Assembly (NCBI GenBank): GCA_017744755.1
Contig: JAGIAU010000033.1
Location: 1-13,952 of the forward strand
From: Microbacteriaceae bacterium
GTDB taxonomy: Bacteria; Actinomycetota; Actinomycetes; Actinomycetales; Microbacteriaceae
Reading direction: 5' to 3'
DNA length: 13,952 bases
Part shown: positions 6,329-12,548 of the stretch, in pieces
Position numbering within the stretch: the stretch's first letter is position 1
Layout of the letters: each line of letters starts with the position of its first letter
Made by a program: the position numbers and the translations under genes
The notes under the pieces: generated by a model
Seen by the model: only the letters and a program-made list of their open reading frames with translations
Database searches by the model: none
What the model was told of the DNA's origin: nothing

Positions 6329-7192
6329 TCAGGGGCGGGGGAAGGGACGGAACGCCCGCATGCGCCTGAGGTACGCGCGCACGCGGAGCAGGCCGGGGGC
6401 GGCCGGCCAGTCGTCCGCGCGGAAGTACGCGTCCGTGCCGCCGTCGACGAAGACGACCGAGCCGCACAGGAAGTCCGCGGCCGGGCTCAGCATGAAGACG
6501 ACCCAGGCGGCGAGCGCGTCGGGCTCGCCGAAGCCGCCGATCGGCACTGGGAACGACTCGATCGCCCCCGCCGTCGCCGGATCATCGAGCTGCTTCCGCA
6601 GCAGCGGCGTGAGGATCGCGCCGGGCGCGATCGCGTTCAGCCGGATGCCGGCGCCGGCCCAGTCGGCGGTCACCGCCGCGCGGCGCAGCCAGCGGGAGAG
6701 GGCGATCTTGGAGCCCGCGTAGGCCATCGCGGGGGCGTTCTTCGCGCCGAGGCGCGCAGCCGCGCGTTCCGCCGCCCGGCCGTCGCCCGCGAGGAAGGAC
6801 CGCACGACCGCGCCCGGCACCGCGGGCACGGTCGTCGTCGAGTTCGAGGAGAACGCGACGACGTGCGCCTTCCCCGCGGCCGCGAGCGCCGGGCGCCAGG
6901 CCTCGAGCAGCTCGACGACGCCGAAGTAGTTCACCTCGGCGATGAGGTGGACGCGGCCCGGGTCGTTCGTCGGGCCGAGGCCCGCGGCGAGCACGGCCCC
7001 GTCGAGGCGGCCGCCGGAGCGCTCGAGCACGCCCGCTGCGGCGGCGGAACGCCCCTCGGCGGTCGACAGATCCGCGACGACGTCCGCGTCCCGCTGGTCG
7101 ACGGTGATGACGGCGTGGCCCTCGGCGCGCAGGCGTGCGACGGTCGCGGCCCCCATGCCGGAGGCCCCGCCGGTAACGGCATAGGTCCCCAT
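6329..7192 (-). CDS. Short-chain dehydrogenase/reductase resembling 3-alpha-hydroxysteroid dehydrogenase/carbonyl reductase
   Basis: A 287-residue classical SDR. The cofactor motif TGGASGMG is at residues 7-14, and D32 after beta-strand 2 (TVDQRDADV) favours NAD(H). N88 (VNYFG), a serine at 115-116 (FSSNS) and Y158-x3-K162 (YAGSK) complete the active site, and LNAIAPGAILTPLL follows. The run DADVVADLSTAEGR, AAGLGP and VNYFG, and the roughly 25-residue insertion between the serine and tyrosine, closely resemble Comamonas testosteroni HsdA (3-alpha-hydroxysteroid dehydrogenase/carbonyl reductase) as I remember it. The true substrate may be another ketone. A C-terminal tail of about 30 residues, rich in Arg and Pro, exceeds the usual 255-260 length. 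The gene is divergent from the flavin oxidoreductase gene. TAGAGT 6 nt before the ATG suggests a leaderless mRNA. Confidence 0.85.
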   Translation of the reverse strand: MGTYAVTGGASGMGAATVARLRAEGHAVITVDQRDADVVADLSTAEGRSAAAAGVLERSGGRLDGAVLAAGLGPTNDPGRVHLIAEVNYFGVVELLEAWRPALAAAGKAHVVAFSSNSTTTVPAVPGAVVRSFLAGDGRAAERAAARLGAKNAPAMAYAGSKIALSRWLRRAAVTADWAGAGIRLNAIAPGAILTPLLRKQLDDPATAGAIESFPVPIGGFGEPDALAAWVVFMLSPAADFLCGSVVFVDGGTDAYFRADDWPAAPGLLRVRAYLRRMRAFRPFPRP

Positions 7193-7198
7193 GCGTTC

Positions 7199-7246
7199 AC
7201 TCTACGCACGGCGCAGCGGCCTCGCGCCCGCGGCGCGGGATAGCGT
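7199..7246. promoter_or_regulatory. Back-to-back leaderless promoters of the SDR and flavin oxidoreductase genes
   Basis: On the minus strand TAGAGT (7204-7199) is followed by 6 nt and the SDR ATG at 7192. On the plus strand TAGCGT (7241-7246) is followed by 6 nt and the oxidoreductase GTG at 7253. Neither start has a Shine-Dalgarno at proper spacing, and the whole intergenic gap is 60 bp. Clear -35 boxes are not seen on either strand. The matched geometry suggests both mRNAs begin at their start codons and could share a regulator. Confidence 0.5.
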
Positions 7247-7252
7247 GGGGGC

Positions 7253-8428
7253 GTGCAGGCACCGGACGTCCTCGCTCCCGCGATGCTCGGTCCGGTGGCG
7301 CTGCGCAACCGCGTCATCAAGGCCGCGACGTGGGAGGGCATGGCGCCCGGCGGGCTCGTGAGCGACGAGCTCATCGAGTACCACCTCGCGGTCGCCCGCG
7401 GCGGCGTCGGCATGACGACGGTCGCCTACCTCGCCGTCGCGCCGGAGGGCCGCACGGAGCGGGACCAGATCCACTGGCGGCCGGAGGCGCTGCCCGGGCT
7501 GCGGCGGCTGACGGAGGCGGTGCACGCGGCCGGGGCGAAGGTCTCGGCGCAGATCGGGCACGCCGGACCCGTCTCCGACGCCTCGTCGACGGGGCTCGGG
7601 ACCCTGGCCCCGTCCCGATCGTTCAATCCCCTCGGGATGCGCTTCAACCGTGCGGCGACCCGGGCCGATGTGGACCGCATCACCCGCCAGCATGCGGAGG
7701 CCGCGCGGATGGCCGTCGATGTCGGCTTCGACTGCGTCGAGGTGCATCTGGGCCACAACTACTTCGCCAGCTCGTTCCTCGCCCCCGACCTGAACCGGCG
7801 CCGCGACGAGTTCGGCGGGAGCCTGTTCAACCGCGCCAAGGTCGCGCGCGGCGTCGTCGCGGCCGTGCGCGCCGCGGTCGGCGACCAGGCCGCCGTCATC
7901 GCGAAGCTCAACATGGAGGACGGCGCGAGGACGGGCATCCGGCTCGCCGAGTCGCTGCAGACCGCGCGCTGGCTGAGCGACGACGGCTGCCTCGACGCGC
8001 TCGAGCTGACGGCGGGCTCGTCGCTGCGCGACCCGATGTTCCTCTTCAAGGGCGGCGCGCCGGTGCGCGAGTTCGCCGCGGCGATGCACTCGCCGATCAT
8101 GCGCGCCGGGCTCCGGCTCGTCGGCAAGCGCTTCCTCAAGGCGTACCCCTACGCGCCGCTCTACTTCCTGGAGCAGGCGAAGCGGTTCCAGGAGGTGGTG
8201 AACATCCCCCTCATCCTCCTCGGCGGCGTGGTCGACCGCGCCGGCATGGACACGGCGATGGGGGAGGGCTTCGGCTACGTCGCGATGGCGCGGGCGCTGC
8301 TGCGGGAGCCCGATCTCGTCAACCGGATCGCGGCGGATGCGAGCACCCCGTCGCTGTGCATCCACTGCAACCGCTGCATGCCGACGATCTACACCGGCAC
8401 CCGCTGCCCGGAGCGGCCGGCCGCATGA
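7253..8428 (+). CDS. NADH:flavin oxidoreductase, Old Yellow Enzyme family with C-terminal cysteine cluster
   Basis: A 391-residue TIM-barrel FMN enzyme. The start RNRVIKAATWEGMAPGG (19-34), Q100-x2-H103 (AQIGHAG), the substrate-anion-binding pair H165-x2-H168 (EVHLGHNYFASSFLAP) and NRRRDEFGGSLFNR (181-194) are typical of the family. LGGVVDRAGM and FGYVAMARALLREPDLV mark the FMN phosphate region. The C-terminus has C369-x2-C372-x2-C375-x9-C385, resembling the iron-sulfur ligands of the 2,4-dienoyl-CoA reductase branch, but the FAD/NAD(P) domains of that branch are absent. Probable role: reduction of enone or dienoyl substrates. The neighbouring SDR fits successive ketone and alkene reductions, but the substrate is unknown. 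The GTG start is chosen from the -10 box 6 nt upstream and the conserved N-terminus. Confidence 0.88.
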   Translation: MQAPDVLAPAMLGPVALRNRVIKAATWEGMAPGGLVSDELIEYHLAVARGGVGMTTVAYLAVAPEGRTERDQIHWRPEALPGLRRLTEAVHAAGAKVSAQIGHAGPVSDASSTGLGTLAPSRSFNPLGMRFNRAATRADVDRITRQHAEAARMAVDVGFDCVEVHLGHNYFASSFLAPDLNRRRDEFGGSLFNRAKVARGVVAAVRAAVGDQAAVIAKLNMEDGARTGIRLAESLQTARWLSDDGCLDALELTAGSSLRDPMFLFKGGAPVREFAAAMHSPIMRAGLRLVGKRFLKAYPYAPLYFLEQAKRFQEVVNIPLILLGGVVDRAGMDTAMGEGFGYVAMARALLREPDLVNRIAADASTPSLCIHCNRCMPTIYTGTRCPERPAA

Positions 8429-8429
8429 C

Positions 8430-8458
8430 TTGGCGGCGCTCCCGTCTGCCGACAGAAT
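8430..8458 (+). promoter_or_regulatory. Promoter of the 114-residue protein gene
   Basis: TTGGCG (8430-8435) and CAGAAT (8453-8458) are separated by 17 bp, and the -10 is followed by 7 nt before the ATG at 8466. This is the best-matched -35/-10 pair with leaderless geometry in the window. It begins 1 nt after the oxidoreductase stop codon, so the small gene can be expressed on its own. Confidence 0.55.
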
Positions 8459-8465
8459 GGTCCGC

Positions 8466-8810
8466 ATGGGGGCGTCGATCGTCGGGACGTGGGAGACCAC
8501 GCAGAAGACACTGCTGGGCGAGATGACGGGGCTGACCCGTTTCTGGGAGGAGAACGGCGTCCTGCACGCCCAGAACCTCACGGAGGCGAAGGGCGTCGAG
8601 GGGATGGAGATCGTCTCGATCCAGCAGCTCGCCCCGAACCACTATCTCCTGACGACGCGGATCACGAAGCCGCTCGCGGTGACGGTCCCCATCAACTACT
8701 ACATCGACGGCGACCGCCTCACGGGCTCGGCGAAGGTGAAGTTCCTCCCGGAGAGCACCATCACGGGCCGCCGCGTGCCCGACGCGTCGCCGACCGTTCC
8801 CGTAACGTGA
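8466..8810 (+). CDS. Uncharacterised 114-residue protein
   Basis: I do not recognise the family. The protein begins MGASIVGTWETTQKTLLGEM and has alternating beta-prone stretches (LTRFWEENGVLHAQNL, NHYLLTTRITKPLAVTVPIN, YYIDGDRLTGSAKVKFLPES). The opening IVGTW and the closing strands suggest a small beta-barrel of lipocalin or fatty-acid-binding shape, but this is a guess from pattern only. There is no signal peptide or membrane segment, so it is probably cytoplasmic. The ATG at 8466 is preferred over an in-frame ATG at 8457, because 8457 overlaps the -10 box CAGAAT and 8466 lies 7 nt after it. It follows the flavin oxidoreductase by 37 nt on the same strand and may serve the same pathway. Confidence 0.65.
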   Translation: MGASIVGTWETTQKTLLGEMTGLTRFWEENGVLHAQNLTEAKGVEGMEIVSIQQLAPNHYLLTTRITKPLAVTVPINYYIDGDRLTGSAKVKFLPESTITGRRVPDASPTVPVT

Positions 8811-8829
8811 CCCCGTCGGGCGGGGGGTC
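8809..8829 (+). terminator. Weak GC hairpin at the end of the 114-residue protein gene
   Basis: GACCCC (8809-8814) and GGGGTC (8824-8829) can pair around a 9-nt loop, and a shorter CCCCG/CGGGG alternative exists inside. It starts in the stop codon and lies before the serA promoter, a sensible place for a terminator, but there is no T-run. Confidence 0.25.
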
Positions 8830-8843
8830 CGGCCGCGGTCCGC

Positions 8844-8880
8844 TAGCCTGGACGGGCATCTTCCGCCGCGAGCCCGAGGA
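8844..8880 (+). promoter_or_regulatory. serA promoter -10 and ribosome binding site
   Basis: TAGCCT (8844-8849) is a TANNNT-type -10; no clear -35 is visible in the G-rich stretch before it. GAGGA (8876-8880) lies 9 nt before the serA GTG at 8890, so serA would have a short leader of about 30-35 nt, unlike the leaderless accessory genes next to it. Confidence 0.45.
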
Positions 8881-8889
8881 ATTCCACAC

Positions 8890-10485
8890 GTGTCGAAGCC
8901 GGTCGTCCTGATCGCCGAAGAACTCTCACCCGCGACCGTCGAGGCGCTCGGACCCGATTTCGACGTGCGCAGCGTCGACGGCACCGACCGCGTCGCACTC
9001 CTGGAGGCGCTCGCCGAGGCGAACGCCGTCCTCATCCGTTCCGCGACGAAGATGGACGCCGAGGCGATCGCCGCGGCCCCGAAGCTGCAGGTCATCGCCC
9101 GCGCGGGCGTCGGCCTCGACAACGTCGACATCAAGTCGGCGACGACCGCCGGCGTCATGGTGGTGAACGCGCCGACGTCGAACATCATCTCCGCCGCCGA
9201 GCTCACGATCGGCCACATCCTGAGCCTCGCGCGCCACATCCCGGCGGCGCACGCGAGCCTCGCGGCGGGCCAGTGGAAGCGCTCGAAGTACACGGGCACG
9301 GAGCTCTACGAGAAGACGGTCGGCATCATCGGCCTCGGCCGCATCGGCGCGCTCATCGCGGCTCGGCTGCAGGCCTTCGGCGTCGAGATCGTCGCCTACG
9401 ACCCCTATGTCACGGCCGCCCGCGCGCAGCAGCTCGGGGTCCGGCTCGTCGGGCTCGACGAGCTCATCGCGACGAGCGACTTCATCACGATCCACATGCC
9501 GAAGACGCCGGAGACGACCGGCATGATCGGCGCCGAGCAGCTCCGCGCCATGAAGCGCAGCGCGTTCATCGTCAACGTCGCCCGTGGCGGACTCATCGAC
9601 GAGCAGGCGCTCGCGGAGGCCCTCCGCGCCGGCGAGATCGCCGGCGCGGGCCTCGACGTGTTCGTGAGCGAGCCGCCTGCCGCCGACTCGCCGCTGCTCG
9701 CCGCCCCCGGCGTCGTCCTCACGCCGCATCTCGGCGCGAGCACGGAGGAGGCGCAGGAGAAGGCGGGCATCGCGGTCGCGCGCTCCGTCAAGCTCGCCCT
9801 CGAGGGCGACCTCGTCCCCGACGCCGTCAACGTCGCGGGCGGCATCATCGACCCCTTCGTCCGCCCCGGCATCGCGCTCGTCGAGAAGCTCGGCCAGATC
9901 CTCTCCGGCCTCGCCCCGGCGGCGCTCACCCGCCTCGACGTCGACGTCCGCGGCGAGCTCGCCGACTACGACGTGAGCGTGTACAAGCTCGCGGCGCTCA
10001 AGGGCTTCTTCACCCCGATCGTCAGCGAGAAGGTGTCGTACGTGAACGCCCCCCTGCTCGCCGAGCAGCGCGGCATCGAGACCTCGCTGACCACGGCGTC
10101 GGAGTCGAAGGACTACCGGAACACGACCACGCTCACGGGCGTCCTCGCCGATGGTCGCACGGTCCGCGTCGCGGGCACGCTCTCGGGCACGAAGATGGTC
10201 GAGAAGATCATCGGCATCGACGGCTACGAGATCGAGGTGCCGATCGCCGAGCACCACATCGTCATGCAGTACCAGGATCGCCCGGGGATCGTGGCGGCGT
10301 ACGGCAAGGCGTTCGGCGACGCGGACATCAACATCGCCGGCATGGCGATCGCGCGCGACGAGGCCGGCGGCCACGCGCTCTCGATCCTCACGGTCGACTC
10401 CGCGGTGCCCGAACACGTGCTCGCCGATCTCCGCACGGCGATCGAGGCCGATCTGCTCGTGGAGATCGACCTGATCGAGGGGTAG
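8890..10485 (+). CDS. serA: D-3-phosphoglycerate dehydrogenase, long form with ASB and ACT domains
   Basis: This 531-residue enzyme oxidises 3-phosphoglycerate to 3-phosphohydroxypyruvate with NAD, the first step of serine synthesis. The N-terminal substrate and nucleotide domains (1 to about 305) hold VIARAGVGLDNVD (68-80), GLGRIG (148-153) and D171 (AYDPY) for NAD. The catalytic residues are R232 (NVARGGLIDE), E261 (VFVSEPP) and H280 (TPHLGAST). An intervening ASB-type domain spans about 315-450, and a C-terminal ACT domain about 455-530 (HHIVMQYQDRPGIVAAYGKA). This matches the mycobacterial long type, where the ASB and ACT domains mediate serine and phosphate effects. The start is GTG, with GAGGA 9 nt upstream. 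It ends 6 nt before the stop of the convergent TetR gene. Confidence 0.97.
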   Translation: MSKPVVLIAEELSPATVEALGPDFDVRSVDGTDRVALLEALAEANAVLIRSATKMDAEAIAAAPKLQVIARAGVGLDNVDIKSATTAGVMVVNAPTSNIISAAELTIGHILSLARHIPAAHASLAAGQWKRSKYTGTELYEKTVGIIGLGRIGALIAARLQAFGVEIVAYDPYVTAARAQQLGVRLVGLDELIATSDFITIHMPKTPETTGMIGAEQLRAMKRSAFIVNVARGGLIDEQALAEALRAGEIAGAGLDVFVSEPPAADSPLLAAPGVVLTPHLGASTEEAQEKAGIAVARSVKLALEGDLVPDAVNVAGGIIDPFVRPGIALVEKLGQILSGLAPAALTRLDVDVRGELADYDVSVYKLAALKGFFTPIVSEKVSYVNAPLLAEQRGIETSLTTASESKDYRNTTTLTGVLADGRTVRVAGTLSGTKMVEKIIGIDGYEIEVPIAEHHIVMQYQDRPGIVAAYGKAFGDADINIAGMAIARDEAGGHALSILTVDSAVPEHVLADLRTAIEADLLVEIDLIEG

Positions 10486-10491
10486 AACGCC

Positions 10492-11139
10492 CTAGCCGAG
10501 CCCGAGCAGGTACCGCAGCATCCGCTCGAGGTAGCCCTGGTACTCCTCGACGGGCCGCTGCTCGACGAGCACGACGCGGATGTAGGTGTCGAAGCTGATG
10601 ACGACGGTGAAGAAGTCGACCGCCTCCTGGAAGGTCATGCCCTCCCGGAGCCAGCCGCGGTCGGCGAAGATGCGCAGGATCTTGGCGTTCTGCGACCGGA
10701 TGTCGGCGCAGAGGGCGCGGTAGGTCTCCGCGATCTCGGGGTCGCTCGTCGCGGCGCCGGAGATCGCGCGCCAGACGGCGGCGCCGCGGGCCGCGACCGC
10801 GGTCATGTTCGCGGCGCTCGGCGCGACGAGGTCCTCCTTGCTGGCGACGGCGAGGATCGGCTGCGCCTCCTCGAAGCCCTCCCAGTCGCCGCCGCTCTCG
10901 AGTCCGAACGCGGCGTACTCGGTCGCGGCGCGCAGCAGGGCGGCCTTGGGGCCGTGGTTGCGCACGGTCTCGACGGAGACGCCCGCCTGCTCGGCGATGC
11001 GCGCCAGCGAGGTGCCCGCGTAGCCCTGCGCGCCGAACAGCTCGACGGCGGCCTCGACGACGCGGATGCGCGTCGCCTCGGCCTGGTGCCGGCGGAGGTC
11101 GGAGTGGTAGGTGCGGGGGGCGTCGCCGGGTGCGTTCAT
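10492..11139 (-). CDS. TetR/AcrR-family repressor
   Basis: A 215-residue protein with an N-terminal TetR DNA-binding domain: ATRIRVVEAAVELFGAQGYA (about 22-41), then TSLARIAEQAGVSVETVRNH (43-62) and GPKAALLRAA. The usual aromatic residue in this last motif is replaced by VRNHGPK. The C-terminal ligand domain (about 80-215) is all-helical, with GWLREGMTFQEAVDFFTVVI and EEYQGYLERMLRYLLGL. It is divergent from the glycosyltransferase gene, the classic arrangement of a repressor controlling itself and its neighbour; the ligand is probably a substrate of the glycosyltransferase or a related xenobiotic. No good Shine-Dalgarno precedes the ATG at 11139. The stop faces the serA stop across 6 nt. Confidence 0.88.
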   Translation of the reverse strand: MNAPGDAPRTYHSDLRRHQAEATRIRVVEAAVELFGAQGYAGTSLARIAEQAGVSVETVRNHGPKAALLRAATEYAAFGLESGGDWEGFEEAQPILAVASKEDLVAPSAANMTAVAARGAAVWRAISGAATSDPEIAETYRALCADIRSQNAKILRIFADRGWLREGMTFQEAVDFFTVVISFDTYIRVVLVEQRPVEEYQGYLERMLRYLLGLG

Positions 11140-11249
11140 GGCGCTCGATTCAGAAGAAGGTATTGACTACCTGATCGTGCAAGTGAATACTGTCTTGCTG
11201 TATCGAATACTAACCCATAGCATTCTGGGTCGACCGAAAGATTCCCCGC
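11140..11249. promoter_or_regulatory. AT-rich divergent promoter with repeated AATAC half-sites
   Basis: For the glycosyltransferase, TTGACT (11163-11168) and AATACT (11186-11191) are 17 bp apart. A second pair, TTGCTG (11195-11200) and TAGCAT (11218-11223), is also 17 bp apart. GTATTGAC (11160-11167) and GTGAATAC (11183-11190) form an inverted repeat (7 of 8 matched) overlapping the first -35 and -10. GAATACT recurs as a direct repeat at 11185-11191 and 11205-11211, 20 bp apart. This is a good layout for TetR repression of the + strand gene. On the minus strand TACCTT (11160-11155) is a possible TetR -10. Binding is inference. The region is far richer in A and T than its surroundings. Confidence 0.55.
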
Positions 11250-12548
11250 ATGTCCTCCATCGTCATCGCCTCCGTCCCCATCCACGGGCACGTCACGCCG
11301 CTGCTCGCCGTCGCGAGGCACCTCGTCGATCGCGGCGACCGCGTCCGCTTCATCACCGGCGCCCGCTTCGCCGAGCAGGTGAACGCGACCGGCGCGACCC
11401 ACATCCCGCTCCCGCCCGACGCCGACTTCGACGACCGGATGGACTTCGACCGGGTGTTCCCGGAGCGCGCGGCCCTCAAGGGCGCCAAGGCGCTCGCCTT
11501 CGACATCGTCCACATCTTCGTCAAGCCCAGCCGTGGCCAGGCCCGAGCCGTCCGCGAGGCGCACGCCGCGGAGCCGATCGACGTGCTGCTCACCGACCCC
11601 GCCTACGCGGGCGCCGCGATGCTCCTCGGCGGCCCGCGCGAGGACCGCCCCGCCATCGTCATGTGCGGCGTGCTCCCGCTCGGGCTCGGCAGCCGGGACA
11701 CCGCCCCGAACGGCATGGGGCTCCTCCCGGTCCCCGGCCCGATCGGCCGCGTGCGGAACGCGCTCCTCGCGAGCCTCGTCATGGGCACCGTCTTCCAGCC
11801 GGTCATCGAGGTCGCGAACGACATCGCGCTCGAGGAGACCGGCCGGCCGCTCGCCTTCAACCCGCTCGACTGGGGCCGGCAGGCCGAGGCCATCGTGCAG
11901 TTCACCGTCCCCGAGTTCGAGTACCCGCGCTCCGACGCGCCGGCGGGGCTGCGCTTCGCCGGCCCGCTGTCCGCGACCGGGTCCAGCGCGCCGCTGCCCG
12001 AGTGGTGGGGCGAGCTCGACGGATCGCGGCCCGTCGTCCACGTGACGCAGGGCACCATCGCGAACAAGGACTGGAGCCAGCTCGTCGCCCCGGCCGTCGA
12101 AGCGCTCGCCGAGGAGGACGTCCTCGTCGTCGTCGCGACCGGCGGGCGACCGCTCGACACCCTGCCGCCGCTCCCGGCGAACGCCCGTGCCGCCGAATAC
12201 CTGCCCTATGACGAGCTGCTGCCGAAGACCGACGTCCTGGTCACGAACGGCGGCTACGGCGGCGTCCAGTACGCCCTGCGCCACGGCGTCCCGATCGTCA
12301 CGACGAGCGGCAAGGAGGACAAGCCCGAGGTCGCGGCCCGCGTCCTCTGGTCGGGCGTCGGCCGGCGCATCAAGCGCGAGACCGCGCGTCCCGGCGAGAT
12401 CCGATCGGCGGTCCGCGACGTCCTGCGGCAGCCGCGGTTCCGTGAGCACGCGGCCCGGCTGCAGGCCGCGATGGCGGCATCCGGCGGGATGCACGTGCTC
12501 GAGGAGGCCATCGACGGTCTGAGCGCGCGAGTACGCTTGGAGGCATGA
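11250..12548 (+). CDS. GT1/MGT-type glycosyltransferase, GT-B fold
   Basis: A 432-residue enzyme that probably moves a sugar from a nucleotide donor to a hydrophobic small molecule such as a macrolide, flavonoid or phenol. The N-terminal acceptor domain begins IVIASVPIHGHVTPLLAVAR, with the catalytic-type HGH at 12-14. The C-terminal donor domain has HVTQGTI (264-270), YLPYDELLPKTDVLVTNGG (317-335) and YGGVQYALRHGVPIV, then EDKPEVAARV (356-365). Compared with the common HGGxGS...DQ donor motif, it has NGG (N333) and EDK; from memory this is a recurring variant subgroup. There is no signal peptide. Control by the divergent TetR suggests induction by the acceptor, as in detoxification. The last base pairs overlap leuB (ATGA). 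The gene is not an obvious part of leucine synthesis. Confidence 0.88.
   Translation: MSSIVIASVPIHGHVTPLLAVARHLVDRGDRVRFITGARFAEQVNATGATHIPLPPDADFDDRMDFDRVFPERAALKGAKALAFDIVHIFVKPSRGQARAVREAHAAEPIDVLLTDPAYAGAAMLLGGPREDRPAIVMCGVLPLGLGSRDTAPNGMGLLPVPGPIGRVRNALLASLVMGTVFQPVIEVANDIALEETGRPLAFNPLDWGRQAEAIVQFTVPEFEYPRSDAPAGLRFAGPLSATGSSAPLPEWWGELDGSRPVVHVTQGTIANKDWSQLVAPAVEALAEEDVLVVVATGGRPLDTLPPLPANARAAEYLPYDELLPKTDVLVTNGGYGGVQYALRHGVPIVTTSGKEDKPEVAARVLWSGVGRRIKRETARPGEIRSAVRDVLRQPRFREHAARLQAAMAASGGMHVLEEAIDGLSARVRLEA
12532..12544 (+). promoter_or_regulatory. Candidate leaderless promoter of leuB inside the end of the glycosyltransferase gene
   Basis: TACGCT (12532-12537) fits the TANNNT -10 pattern and lies 7 nt before the leuB ATG at 12545. 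GGAGG (12539-12543) lies only 1 nt from the ATG, too close to work as a normal Shine-Dalgarno. leuB may therefore be expressed independently of the TetR-controlled gene upstream. No -35 was identified. Confidence 0.4.

Noticed and set aside
8457..8459. Alternative ATG start for the 114-residue protein
   Set aside because: It overlaps the -10 box CAGAAT; the ATG at 8466 has the right leaderless spacing.
8926..10416. A 496-codon open frame antisense to serA, with similar ones opposite ilvC, the flavin oxidoreductase, the glycosyltransferase and leuB
   Set aside because: All are compositional shadows of well-supported genes on the other strand.
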